From NCBI GenBank assembly GCA_018350325.1, contig JAEVLN010000017.1, forward strand, positions 1,574,666 through 1,638,665: a DNA stretch of 64,000 bases. Direction: 5' to 3'. Shown piece by piece: positions 46,425 through 57,063 of the stretch; the stretch's first letter is position 1, and each line of letters opens with the position of its first letter. The position numbers were made by a program, and so were the translations under genes. This DNA comes from Globodera rostochiensis. Lineage: Eukaryota; Nematoda; Chromadorea; Rhabditida; Heteroderidae. The notes below the pieces were generated by a model. It saw only the letters and a program-made list of their open reading frames with translations, made no database searches and had not been told where the DNA came from.

Positions 46425-48010
46425 TCATTGGCCGAAAAATGTTTCCGAAGAAGAATGCATAAGAAATGAATTCATTTTTACAGCGGCGTTCTGTTTGCGC
46501 AGCTCCAACTTTGTTATGAACTGCTCGAACTCGTCGGACTGCACGACGTTGATCAGTGTCGGATTCATCCCCATCAAAAGGCATTTGTCAAGGCGACATC
46601 CACGACATTTACTCGCATCTAAAAGGGCATTAATGTTTAATAACAAACGCACTAAAACATGCCCATTTATTGCCTTTTTGTAGCTAATTTGTTAAAAAGG
46701 AAGAAGCTGACAAAGAATGCCGAGTTTTGAAAGTTTCTTGTGCATAATTAACTGGGTTTGTTGTTTTTAGCACATATTTTGGCATTTTTAGACATTTTAG
46801 CACATATTTTGAGGGGTTTTTAGCACATTTTTTGGGATTTTTAGACATTTTAGCACATATTTGGAGGAGTTTTAGCACATTTTTTGGCATTTTTAGACAT
46901 TTTAGCACATATTTTGAGGGGTTTTTAGCACATATTTTGGCATTTTCTGACATTTTAGCACATATTTGGAGGAGTTTTAGCACATTTTTTGGCATTTTTA
47001 GACATTTTAGCACATATTTGGAGGGGTTTTTAACATATATTTTTGGCATTTTTAGACATTTTAGCACATATTTGGAGGAGTTTTAGCACATTTTGAATTT
47101 TTAGACATTTAAGCGCGTATTTGGAGGAAAGAGTCTGTTCCCCCAAAAATATTTCAACTGACTTTCGACAATTCGGCAACACTTTCGTCCGAGACAATTG
47201 AACAATGTTCGTTTGACAACAACGCGACGGAAGAATTGCTTACAGCCTATAAATTAAAAAAATATTTTGCTGTAATTTGAATTTACCTTTTATTACTTTT
47301 AATTTTAATTTTAAAATCATAAAAACATTTATTTATATAAAAATTTACGTATCAACTTACTTTCGCAACATTTGACGCCGTAGTAGCAGTACAGGCTCGA
47401 CTTTCCACAAACTTTACAGTTGGTCATGTGCCGTTTTGGTCGCCCCACCGAATTGTGTGGCATTTCTGATGGTGCCGCGGTTTTGTGATCCATTTTACTT
47501 TCCAAATTCTTCTTAGCAGCAGCTTCAGCATCACACTTAAGGCCATTGTGGCTCGGCAAAGGCTAAAATTTTTGATTTCGCTCAAATAAATCTGGAGCAC
47601 TGAAATTTAGTCTTGGTTTTTTTCCCAAAACTTCTTAAATTTTAGCATTTTATTTATTTTTGTTTTTGTCCATTAGTCGCGGTTTTTTTCACCGTAATTT
47701 TTCAAAATTCTGGTCCCGCTCAAACCTACCAAATTGAACAAAAGGTCCCAATATCACAAAAATAGATTTATTTTTAATTCTTAACATCTAAATTGAGAAA
47801 ATTTTTTGAAAAATATTTAACAGATTATTTGTAAAGATTTGATCGCTTTCACTAATAGAATATACAAATTACCGAATTCAGCTGCAACATCGCTCCAATT
47901 GCCTTAAGGTTGGTGTCTTGGCCCAGCAAAACGCGATTAACAAAGTTCAGCTCCATTTGGATTGCCAGTTTCACTTCTAACATTGTGTCATTTTGTGCCG
48001 AAATTTCCAT
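46425..48010 (-). CDS. Nuclear hormone receptor DNA-binding domain protein
   Basis: Exons in phase: 47873-48010 (MEISAQNDTMLEVKLAIQME), 47361-47562, 47163-47246, and 46482-46618 or on to the stop at 46425. Zinc finger 1 is CKVCGKSSLYCYYGVKCCES followed by CKQFFRRVVV across an intron. Zinc finger 2 is FNCLGRKCCRIVENASKCRG then CRLDKCLLMGM. The P-box and the FFRR helix are as in nematode receptors. After the DBD only a short helical tail (FEQFITKLELRKQNAA) is visible. I find no ligand-binding domain in the next kilobase, so it is either DBD-only or has distant 3' exons. The intron between 46618 and 47163 contains a tandem repeat. It acts in the nucleus as a DNA-binding transcription factor. Confidence 0.8.
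46765..47110. repeat. Tandem repeat in the nuclear-receptor intron
   Basis: Units of TTTTAGCACATATTTGGAGGAG and TTTTTTGGCATTTTTAGACA alternate, with a period near 50 bp over about seven units. Confidence 0.85.
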
Positions 48011-48019
48011 TTTTTTAGA

Positions 48020-49260
48020 AAATTATTTTTAACAATGCTATCGCTGCAAAACAATGAAAAAATTAGCAAAGTTAATATAATAGAGCAGGGCTGCGATTCG
48101 TACTTGGATGCCAAGTACAGTACTTAGAAACGGACCCTCATACTTAAAAATTAAAAATGTACTTATTGTCAAGAATTACTGCAGAAATGTTGAACGAAAA
48201 CAAGAATTGGAAAAAATTAATTCGAACGAAAAATTCAAACCATTTAAACAAAATAAAATGTTTTTTGTTTTTGATAAAATGTAAATTTTGAGTGTACTTG
48301 GATTTTATAAAATTTGCCCGTTGTGTACTTCGAATCAACATGTTGGTACTTGATGAATTAAAATTAAGGGGTGGGACTCCAAAAAATGTTTGGATCGGAA
48401 TTAAAATTAAAAACAAAATTTTTTATAAGCTGGAATTTGAAAATACTAATTCTTTTATTTATTTGAATTATAAATTTTTAACTAAAAAAATTACATTGAT
48501 TTGGTTCACATAATATAAAGAGCGATGGATTTAGACCAGAAAAAAGATGAGAATTATGGTTGAATATTAATTGAATAGGAGGCATTCTTCAACAGCACTG
48601 GGCTAGGAGATTCTTTTGGATAAAGCGAGAATAATTGTACTTAGGATTCGCTGCTGATCATTATGGCTCATTTATTTGAGGCATACAATTAAAATCGAAA
48701 AAATTTGTATAATATATATTTAACATAATAAAATCGATAAAAATTGTATTTATTTTTAAAAATAATAAAATAAAATAGATGTACAAAGATTTTGGAATAA
48801 ACTACGAGTTTTAATTATTTATTCGAAAACCGACGATTTTTAAAATTTAATTTGGAGTGGTCCGCCCACTGCCGGGCAGGGCTAGAGCGTCTGCGGTTCG
48901 AGAAAAAGAGGGAATTTAAGAAAAGTTTGACCAAATTAACTTAAAAAACTTTTTATTTATATAACAATGAAGAGCTCCGGCGGTGCCGACAGGCGACGCT
49001 GAGAAAATTGAAACTTTTAACAAAAGTTAGGGTGAAAAATTAAAAGACCGACCCCAAAAAAAAGAAGGTTAATGGGATCGGGATCTCGGGCCTCTATTCC
49101 TGATCCCGACTAGCGGGATTGGGTTCAAAAACCGGAATTATTCTAAAAGCGAAATCAGTCAAAAAAAGCCGTAGAAAATATTAAATTATTTGCATATACC
49201 TATTCACAATTTTCCCTTTGTAGTTTCTCTATAAAAAAAGGAAGCTGAATTTTTTCATTT
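48020..49260. other. Gene-free AT-rich stretch
   Basis: Weak inverted ends (CTGCGATTCGTACTTGG near 48090 and GTACTTAGGATTCGCTGCTG near 48638) hint at a decayed element. A GGCGGTGCCGACAGGCGACGC word is at 48978-49000. No gene is seen. Confidence 0.4.
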
Positions 49261-49265
49261 AAAAT

Positions 49266-49511
49266 TTATTTGTTATACATATTTCCAACAAAAAAAAAAT
49301 GGAGAAAAAGTGTTGCATCAATTATTTTGAAATAAAATTGTGTTCGTACATTTGTTACGGTATATGTGATGCTTTTTAGCATTAAAGTCGGGGGAAAAAC
49401 TGTCGTAATTAGTCGCTTCTCATCGAATGGAATGTACTGTGATGTTTTAATGCCAAACTGCACAAGGCAATTAAATTTTCTTTTAACATCATCCGCCACT
49501 AATACACACAA
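49266..49511 (-). CDS. Hypothetical single-exon ORF, 81 aa
   Basis: This is an ATG-initiated frame with fairly balanced amino-acid use in its first 50 residues (MCVLVADDVKRKFNCLVQFG) and a Phe/Tyr-rich end. It has no domain and no splice context. It may be a relic of a mobile element. Confidence 0.2.
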   Translation of the reverse strand: MCVLVADDVKRKFNCLVQFGIKTSQYIPFDEKRLITTVFPPTLMLKSITYTVTNVRTQFYFKIIDATLFLHFFFVGNMYNK

Positions 49512-49624
49512 AAAGTGATGGGCAACAACGCAAAAATTCTCATCAGTGTTTATATGACCGGCGGCGGCGGCCTTTTTTAGTGCATCTACAAAAAGGAATT
49601 AACCCCCGACAGTGTTCGGCAGAA

Positions 49625-50755
49625 GTGGTTCGATACGATAACGAAACGATACGGTATTTCTATAAATTATCGTTATCGGTTATCGAAAACTATCCAAGTA
49701 ATAGGAGTTATCGTTGTGTCAATATTCGATACAATAAACGATACGGTATTTCTATAAATTATCGTTATCGGTTATCGAAAACTATCCAAGTAATAGGAGT
49801 TATCGTTGGTCAATATTCGATACAATAAACGATACGGTATTTCTATAAATTATCGTTATCGGTTATCGAAAACTATCCAAGTAATAGGAGTTATCGTTGT
49901 GTCAATATTCGATACAATAAACGATACGGTATTTCTATAAATTATCGTTATCGGTTATCGAAAACTCTCCAAGTAATAGGAGTTATCGTTGGTCAATATT
50001 CGATACAATAAACGATACGGTATTTCTATAAATTATCGTTATCGGTTATCGAAAACTCTCCAAGTAATAGGAGTTATCGTTGGTCAATATTCGAAACAAT
50101 AAACGATACGGTATTTCTATAAATTATCGGTTATCGAAAACTATCCAAGTAATAGGAGTTATCGTTGGTCAATATTCGATACAATAAACGATACGGTATT
50201 TCTATAAATTATCGTTATCGGTTATCGAAAACTATCCAAGTAATAGGAGTTATCGTTGGTCAATATTCGATACAATAAACGATACGGTATTTCTATAAAT
50301 TATCGTTATCGGTTATCGAAAACTATCCAAGTAATAGGAGTTATCGTTGTGTCAATATTCGATACGATAAACGATACGGTATTTCTAAACATTATCGTTA
50401 TCGGTTATCGAAAACTATCCAAGTAATAGGAGTTATCGTTGGTCAATATTCGATACAATAAACGATACGGTATTTCTGTATTTCTATAAATTATCTTATC
50501 GAAAACTATCCAAGTAATAGGAGTTTCGTTGGTCAATATTCGATACAATAAACGATACGGTATTTCTATAAATTATCGTTATCGGTTATCGAAAACTATC
50601 CAAGTAATAGTAGTTATCGTTGGTCAATATTCGATACAATAAACGATACGGTATTTCTATAAATTATCGTTATCGGTTATCGAAAACTATCCAAGTAATA
50701 GGAGTTATCGTTGTGTCAATATTCGATACGATACGGTATTCCAATAAATTATCGC
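49625..50755. repeat. Satellite-like array, unit of about 84 bp, about 13 copies
   Basis: The unit contains GATACGGTATTTCTATAAATTA, ATCGTTATCGGTTATCGAAAAC and AGGAGTTATCGTTGGTCAATATTC. Some copies are shortened. The left edge reads AGTGTTCGGCAGAAG, similar to the end of the TAGTGTTCGGCA MITE, which hints that the array grew from such an element. Confidence 0.9.
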
Positions 50756-51127
50756 TTTCAAAACAATTTTAGTAGAGTCTTCTCAATTAATTGTTATGTG
50801 TAAAATGGTCACTTTGTAAGAGAATAAAGGTGCATTTTTATGGGGTAAATTTTCCCATTGTTGGTCGCCTAAGGCGCGGCCAATATTTTTTTGCCCAATT
50901 TCGAAAAAAAGTCCTCTTTACAATTTTTGAATTTGGATTTTATATTAAGCCATAAAAAGTTCTCAAATGTTTAAAAATGAGACCAACGGCATAATTTAAA
51001 TTAGATTTCAAAAAGTTAAATGGTCTTTTTAGTTCAATCAATTTTTTGACAAAATTCGTCGCACAACTTTAAAACCTTTATCCATATTTAAATAATAAAG
51101 CAAATCATAAATCTTCATCTTGAACTA

Positions 51128-54100
51128 TCACGGGTTCGGACTCTTAGTACTCCTTAAATTTAAATTTATCTAAATTTAAAAAAGGAAATCTTTTATGAAA
51201 TGCTTACGACGAATTCGTGCTTGTGCCGTTCCTTAAGAGTTTAAATTAAGCAATACAATTTTTTTTTGAATTTTAAATATTGCTTAAATGATAGACGTTC
51301 CTAAATTTAAATTTAAATCTAAATCTAAATTAAAAAAGAAATCTTTTAGGAAATGCTTACCACGAATTCATGGTGCTTGTTTGGTCATTCCTTAAGAGTT
51401 TAAATTAAGCATTTTTTGAATTTTAAATATTGCTTAAATGATAGACGTTCCTAAATTTAAATTTAAAATCTAAATCTAAATTAAAAAAGAAATCTTTTAG
51501 GAAATGCTTACCACGAATTCATGGTGCTTGTTTGGTCATTCCTTAAGAGTTTAAATTAAGCATTTTTTGAATTTTAAATATTGCTTAAATGATAGCCGTT
51601 CCTAAATTTAAATTTAAATCTAAATTAAAAAAGAAATCTTTTATGAAATGCTTACGACGAATTCATGGTGCTTGTTTCGCCATTCCTTAAGAGTTTAAAT
51701 TAAGCAATACAATTTTTTTTTTTGAATTTTAAATATTGCTTAAATGATAGACGTTCCTAAATTTAAAATTTAAATCTAAATCTAAATTAAAAAAGAAATC
51801 TTTTAGGAAATGCTTACCACGAATTCATGGTGCTTGTTTGGTCATTCCTTAAGAGTTTAAATTAAGCATTTTTTGAAAAATATTGCTTAAATGATAGCCG
51901 TTCCTAAATTTAAATTTAAATCTAAATTAAATTAGATTTTTTATTAAATGCTTATGACGAATTTATGGTGCTTGTTTGGTCATTCCTTAAGAGTTTAAAT
52001 TAAGCAATACAATTTTTTTTTGAATTTTAAATATTGCTTAAATGATAGACGTTCCTAAATTTAAAATTTAAATCTAAATTAAAAAAGAAATCTTTTATGA
52101 AATGCTTACGACGAATTCGTGGTGCTTGTTTCGTCATTCCTTAGGAGTTTATATTAAGCAATACATTTTTTTGAATTTTATTAATTGAGTTGAGTAATTT
52201 ACACTCACTGACATAGATGCGCAAGAGAGAGGGGGGGGGGTCGGCTTGAGCGTTGCGTGCGAAATTGTCACCTGAGCGCCGGCGCTCAATGGCAAACCAA
52301 CTGAGCGCCAGTCGTGTTTTTTTCGCACGATCTTTTCAACTACTTTTTGGGGAGATTTTCTTTATAAAATTTTGGAATTTTGGTGCGAGGTTGTATAGTG
52401 GAGAGGTGCCCGAGTACGACGTGGGGGGGGGGGTCTGACCCCCCCCCCTTGCGTATGTATTCTCACTAATTGTATTAATAAATAAATATTATAATAAATA
52501 AAGATTTAATAATGAACTTACGACGGCGGCTCTTCAGTGTGGTCGCTATAAAAATTTGATAAATAAATTAAATTTATTATAATTTGGTTGAGTAATTTAC
52601 ACTCACTAATTGTATTAATAAATAAATATATAATAAATAAAGATATAATAATACGTACGTAGGCTCTTCAGTCTGCTCCCTATAAAATATGATAAATAAA
52701 TTAAATTTTACACTCATTTCAATTATAATCTTTAAATAAATTAGTTAGATATAAAAATTTGATAAATAAATTAATTACACTCATTTCAATTATAATCTTT
52801 AAATAAATTAGTTAGATATTTATAAAAATAAGATATAATGAGCTTACGTTTCCGGCGTCGGTTCACTATAAAAAATAAAATTGAATTACATACGTCTGGG
52901 TTTCAGCAGTCGGAATTATAAATTATGATTTAATATATCAATTATCTTTAAATGATTAAATTTACATGCAATATTTTGAAATATTCCGTAAAAATTGACT
53001 GTAAAATATTTAAAATAAATTAATCGTCATGATAACAAGGATGTTCTTAGGGAAAGATTAGCGTTTACTTAGTTGTTTCGAATAAATATTGGATTTTTTT
53101 CTTTTAGATTATTTTATTTTATTTTAAATAAATGAATTTACTTACGCAATATTTTCGGGCGTAGTCCTTAAAAAATATAAATATTAAATGTAAACAATTT
53201 GTAAACAATAAAATAGCAATTTTTTGTTTTATGCCTAGCCGTTGTTTGAATTAAAGTATTATATAAATATTTATATGAAAAAAAAAAATGTAGAAAAACT
53301 TACGCTGCAAGAATATCCGATACCCTAAAAGTAGGGAATTTATTTAAAGTGTTAAGGGTTCAAAAATATTCTGAATGTGCGCGATTGGGACTTTCTAACA
53401 CCTCTAATTAATAAACAAAATAAATTAAAATTATTATTTAAATCCCTTAAATTGAGCCTGCACGATGGGATAGATTCTGGTCAAAAATTTTTCGAGATTT
53501 TTTCGAAATTCTTAGTCAAAATCAAAATCGACAATTTACCGAGATAACCATTTTGGACGGCATGTTGGGGGAGCGCGCTCCTGGGCGTTCCCGTTTTTTA
53601 TCCTCACATGGGCAGGCAGATCATCCTCGCACTCTCTGAGCAAAACAAAGTCCGGCATTTCTTTTTTGATTTTGAATCAAAACACATTAAAACAACTTAC
53701 GGCAAAGACTTCTCCCTAAAAAAATGGGACTTTTATTTAAAAATATAATTATTTATTTATTTATTTAAGCATTACCAGGCACCAACGACAAAATAAAGCG
53801 CTGTTTTGCCATCTGACCCGAGCAAATTGCCGTGCAGTGCTGCTGACGATACTTTGTTCACTTTGTCCTGCAAATGTTCGCCCTCAATTATGGCATCAAT
53901 CAACGTTTGGTCCTCCAGGTCCTTGTACAGAGCCAGCATGTTCTTGCCAACGCCCTTTAAAAAAAATTAATTGTTTAAAATCTTATTCACCAAAACATGC
54001 AAAAAAATGTTTCAAAATTCTTAAAATATGCACTAATTTTTATTGCTTTTTTGTTAATGACTTTTGTCCTAAAAAAGTGCCAAAATATGCCATTTTTCGA

Positions 54101-56752
54101 AATGGGCAAAAGAGAAACGGGGGGAGGGGGGGCCAACCTAAAAACACCTTTTTTTGAGCCAATTCATCACAATTTAATTGCACTAAAATGTGCAAAATTA
54201 AAATAAAATCCGCCTCCTATTCTTTGTATTCACTTCATTGTAGGCGATAAAGCCGGGCATGAATTCGAGAGGCTGTCCCACCTCATCTCTGAGGTCGGCC
54301 ATCAAGCGGAAGAGGCAAAATCCTAAAATAATATTGATCAAATAGCCATAACCAAAGTGGACTTCATTCATTTTTGGAATAAAAACGATATCCAAGCTTC
54401 GCTTAATGTGATTTTTGTTTTAATTTCAAATTTTAATTGTTTTTTTTTAAATTTGCCGCACTGTGGTTCATCAACCGCAATTCCCGTTTCAGAAATGGCA
54501 TCGATCGTTCGGTTTGCTCCGGTCCATTCAGCAAAGCCGTGGTGGCGAACGTGCTTCCTTTGAAAATCGTCTTGAACAACGTGACCAAATCCTCCTCGCT
54601 GGCACCGGGGTCGTTTGCAGGAAGCTGCACAAAATAGAATTGTTAAAAATTATAATTTTATTTTTTATTTAAAGAATTAAACAGTTATTTTCTTCGAAAT
54701 TTCACTATTAAAATATCTATCGTTATTCACTGTTAAGCTTTAATTTATCCAAAATTAAATCACCAAATACTCTGGCAACGAAAGAAAGATATCCTTTGGC
54801 AGTGTGGTGGTGTTGTCCATGTAAAAGATGCTAAAGTCCTTTTGGATGGCCGCCGCCGCGGGCGTCGAGATGCGATAGTCGATCGTCATTTCGCCAGGAG
54901 GCATGTCTTCAACGGCCACGTCATGAGTTACTTCCCAACGGATTTGTGGCGTTTCGATGTCCTGGAAAATTTTTTTTTTTTTGCAAATCCTTATTACAAA
55001 AAACCAAATTTCGGTTGCCATGGGCACATGTTTTCCCTATTTTTTGAAGATATATTTATTGAACTTTTGCTAAATCAACAAAAAAAAATGTTTTTTTGTC
55101 AATGAGGGGAATAATAGGGAAAATAAACATAGATTTGCCCGGGTTGTTTCGGCTTTCCGGTTACATCCCTGGCACGCCCTCCCTGGGTTGGTTAGTTTTG
55201 GAATTGCTTAAAATAAAACTGTCAACTTAAAAGTAAAAACAAAACCACTGGATTTTTGAGAGTTAACGGCCCGAAGGTGAAATGGCAATGTTTGATTTGT
55301 CCAGCTTTCTTCTTGACCACTTCCTCCAGCTGTAACACCAACGGATCAACAACAGTGGGGCTGAATTTGCCCAAAAATTTTGAGAATATTAAAAACAATT
55401 TTTTGGAATATGAATGGGCCTAAGTTAACTAAATTTCGGAAAAATAAAATGAGTACAAAATAAAAACTTTTGTGCCAACCTCGTCGGCACAACGTCGTTC
55501 GAAGACTCGGTTGAGCTTGATTCCTTTAATTAAGTAAACAAAAGGGTTTTCGGTTAAAATTGACTTTAATTTGGCAAATTTAAAACTTTAAAAGAACAAT
55601 TTGTAGTTTTTGTAACATCCTAAAACACATTTCAAATAAATTATTCAGCTCCTAAACCGATATTCCGCCCCCCTAAGTGACGCTGTAAACGATACATTCG
55701 TGCTGGCCGTGGTGCTGGAATGCGTGTTGTTGTTGTCTCCCTTGATGTTCGCGTTGCTGGGTTTGGGATCCGTGTTGGTGTTGCCTCCCGTGGTGTTCCC
55801 GGGTTTCTCGTTGTTGCCTCCCGTGGTGTTCCCGGGTTTCTCGTTGTTGCCTCCCGTGGTGTTCCCGGGTTTCTCGTTGTTGCCTCCCGTGGTGTTCCCG
55901 GGTTTCTCGTTGTTGCCTACCGTGCGGTTCCGACTGTCGGTTTTCTCGTTGTTGCCTCCCGTGGTGTTCCCGGGTTTCTCGTTGTTGCACTCCCGTGGTG
56001 TTCCCGGGTTTCTCGTTGTGCTCCCGTGGTGTTACCGGGTTTGCTCGTTGTTGCCTACCGTGGTGTGTTCCGGGTTTCTCGTTGTTGGCCTCCCGTGGTT
56101 TCCCGGGTTCTCGTTGTTGCTCCCCGTGGTGTTCCCGGGTTTTCTCGTTGTTGCCTCCCGTGGTGTTCCCAGGGTTTCTCGTTGTTGCCTCCCGTGGTGT
56201 TCCCGGGTTTCTCGTTGTTGCCTCCCGTGGTGTTCCCGGGTTTCTCGTTGTTGCCTCCCGTGGTGTTCCCGGGTTTCTCGTTGTTGCCTCCCGTGGTGTT
56301 CCCGGGTTTCTCGTTGTTGCCTCCCGTGGTGTTCCCGGGTTTCTCGTTGTTGCCTCCCGTGGTGTTCCCGGGTTTCTCGTTGTTGCCTCCCGTGGTGTTC
56401 CCGGGTTTCTCGTTGTTGCCTCCCGTGGTGTTCCCGGGTTTCTCGTTGTTGCCTCCCGTGATGGTCTTTGGCCCATTGCCGGCCGATGGCAGTGCCTTTT
56501 TGGATAAAGTTTCCTTTAATTAAGTAGACCATTTAAAATTTTACAAAAACAATTTAATAATTTTTGTAACGGTACTTTCGCGCCGTTCTTGCTGTTGGAT
56601 GTCGTCTTGTTCTTAGATAACTCAACCAGAGCAGGGTCCAATTCTGCCGACTCATTGTCGGCCGAACTCGTGCCCTTGGTGTCTGTTGGCTCTCCGAGGG
56701 CAAAGGACAAGATGAACCCACAAAATAAGAGGAATTTTAAATGAGAATTCAT
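51128..56752 (-). CDS. Secreted repeat protein encoded by a micro-exon gene
   Basis: A phase-consistent minus-strand model: 56576-56752 (signal peptide MNSHLKFLLFCGFILSFALG), 55696-56513 (GGNNEKPGNTT repeats), 55480-55523, 55249-55360, 54764-54961, 54462-54624, 54234-54322, 53783-53954, 53701-53715 (15 nt), 53540-53660, then micro-exons 53304-53324, 53146-53166, 52848-52865, 52659-52679, 52522-52545, 52110-52139, 51818-51847, 51656-51685, 51512-51541, 51361-51390 and 51208-51231, and a terminal exon 51128-51152 ending TGA. Middle part: 54.8 kb exon with WEVTHDVAVEDMPPGEMTID, then KTIFKGSTFATTALL and ALYKDLEDQTLIDAIIEGEH. The micro-exon tail is Thr/Glu/Pro/Ser-rich. It is likely secreted. No domain family is recognised. 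The repeat exon contains a patch with net frameshift (55980-56170). Confidence 0.75.
51150..52190 (-). repeat. Tandem array of intron plus micro-exon units, seven copies
   Basis: The unit is about 150 bp and each contains, on the minus strand, CTTAAG|GAATGACCAAACAAGCACC... ending AATTCGTG|GTAAGC, a 30-nt micro-exon. Copies: 52110-52139, 51956-51985 (donor changed from GTAAG to ATAAG), 51818-51847, 51656-51685, 51512-51541, 51361-51390 and 51208-51231 (24 nt). Phase 2 is kept throughout, giving N-D-Q-T-S-T-M-N-S repeats. Confidence 0.8.
52225..52450 (+). repeat. Dispersed GAGCGCCGGCGCTC / poly-G repeat (inside an intron)
   Basis: It shares, in the same order, GGGTCGGCTTGAGCG, GAGCGCCGGCGCTCAA, AACTGAGCGCCAG, AAAATTTTGGAATTTTGGTGCGAGG, and a terminal G-run/TCTGA/C-run palindrome with the reverse complement of 10720-11160. 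It lies in the intron between micro-exons 52522 and 52139. Confidence 0.7.
52522..53324 (-). other. Cluster of five micro-exons (18-24 nt), all phase 2
   Basis: The micro-exons are 53304-53324 (21), 53146-53166 (21), 52848-52865 (18), 52659-52679 (21) and 52522-52545 (24). Each is bounded by AG and GTAAG/GTACG. Reading in phase gives V-S-D-I-L-A-A, T-T-P-E-N-I-A, E-P-T-P-E-T, E-Q-T-E-E-P-T and D-H-T-E-E-P-P-S. A sixth look-alike, 52894-52911 (T-A-E-T-Q-T), has a good GTATGT donor but no AG acceptor. Confidence 0.75.
55793..56460 (-). repeat. 33-bp coding repeat (GGNNEKPGNTT), about 20 units
   Basis: Read on the minus strand the unit is GGA GGC AAC AAC GAG AAA then CCC GGG AAC ACC ACG. Most units are identical; those at 55980-56170 have insertions and deletions. 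All three minus-strand frames, and plus-strand frames, stay open because the unit length is a multiple of three. Confidence 0.93.
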
Positions 56753-57063
56753 TTTATCCTAAAATTTGTTATTTTGGATTTGAAAATACATCAGAAATAA
56801 AAGAAAATGGAACTGTTTTATTCTGTAATGGGAAGCTGACATTTATACGCACCAATTAAGTTACATAAATTATTCTTCGCAGACGGCTGGCAAACGAACG
56901 ATGAAAGCATTTCTGGAGAACATTCACACGAATAAATTATCTAAAAAGGAATACCTTGGCAAATGGATAAAAATATGTCGAAAATTCTAAAGTAAAGTGA
57001 TGTCATATTCAAAAACACATAATGCAAATGCTTCTAAAGCCTTCGAAATTGAGTGGTAATTAA

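Noticed and set aside
46684..47086. Frames such as LKCLKMPKNVLK
   Set aside because: They are translations of the tandem repeat in the nuclear-receptor intron.
55700..56523. Long plus-strand frames over the 33-bp repeat
   Set aside because: All frames stay open because the unit is 33 bp; the signal-peptide exon and downstream exons fix the coding strand as minus.
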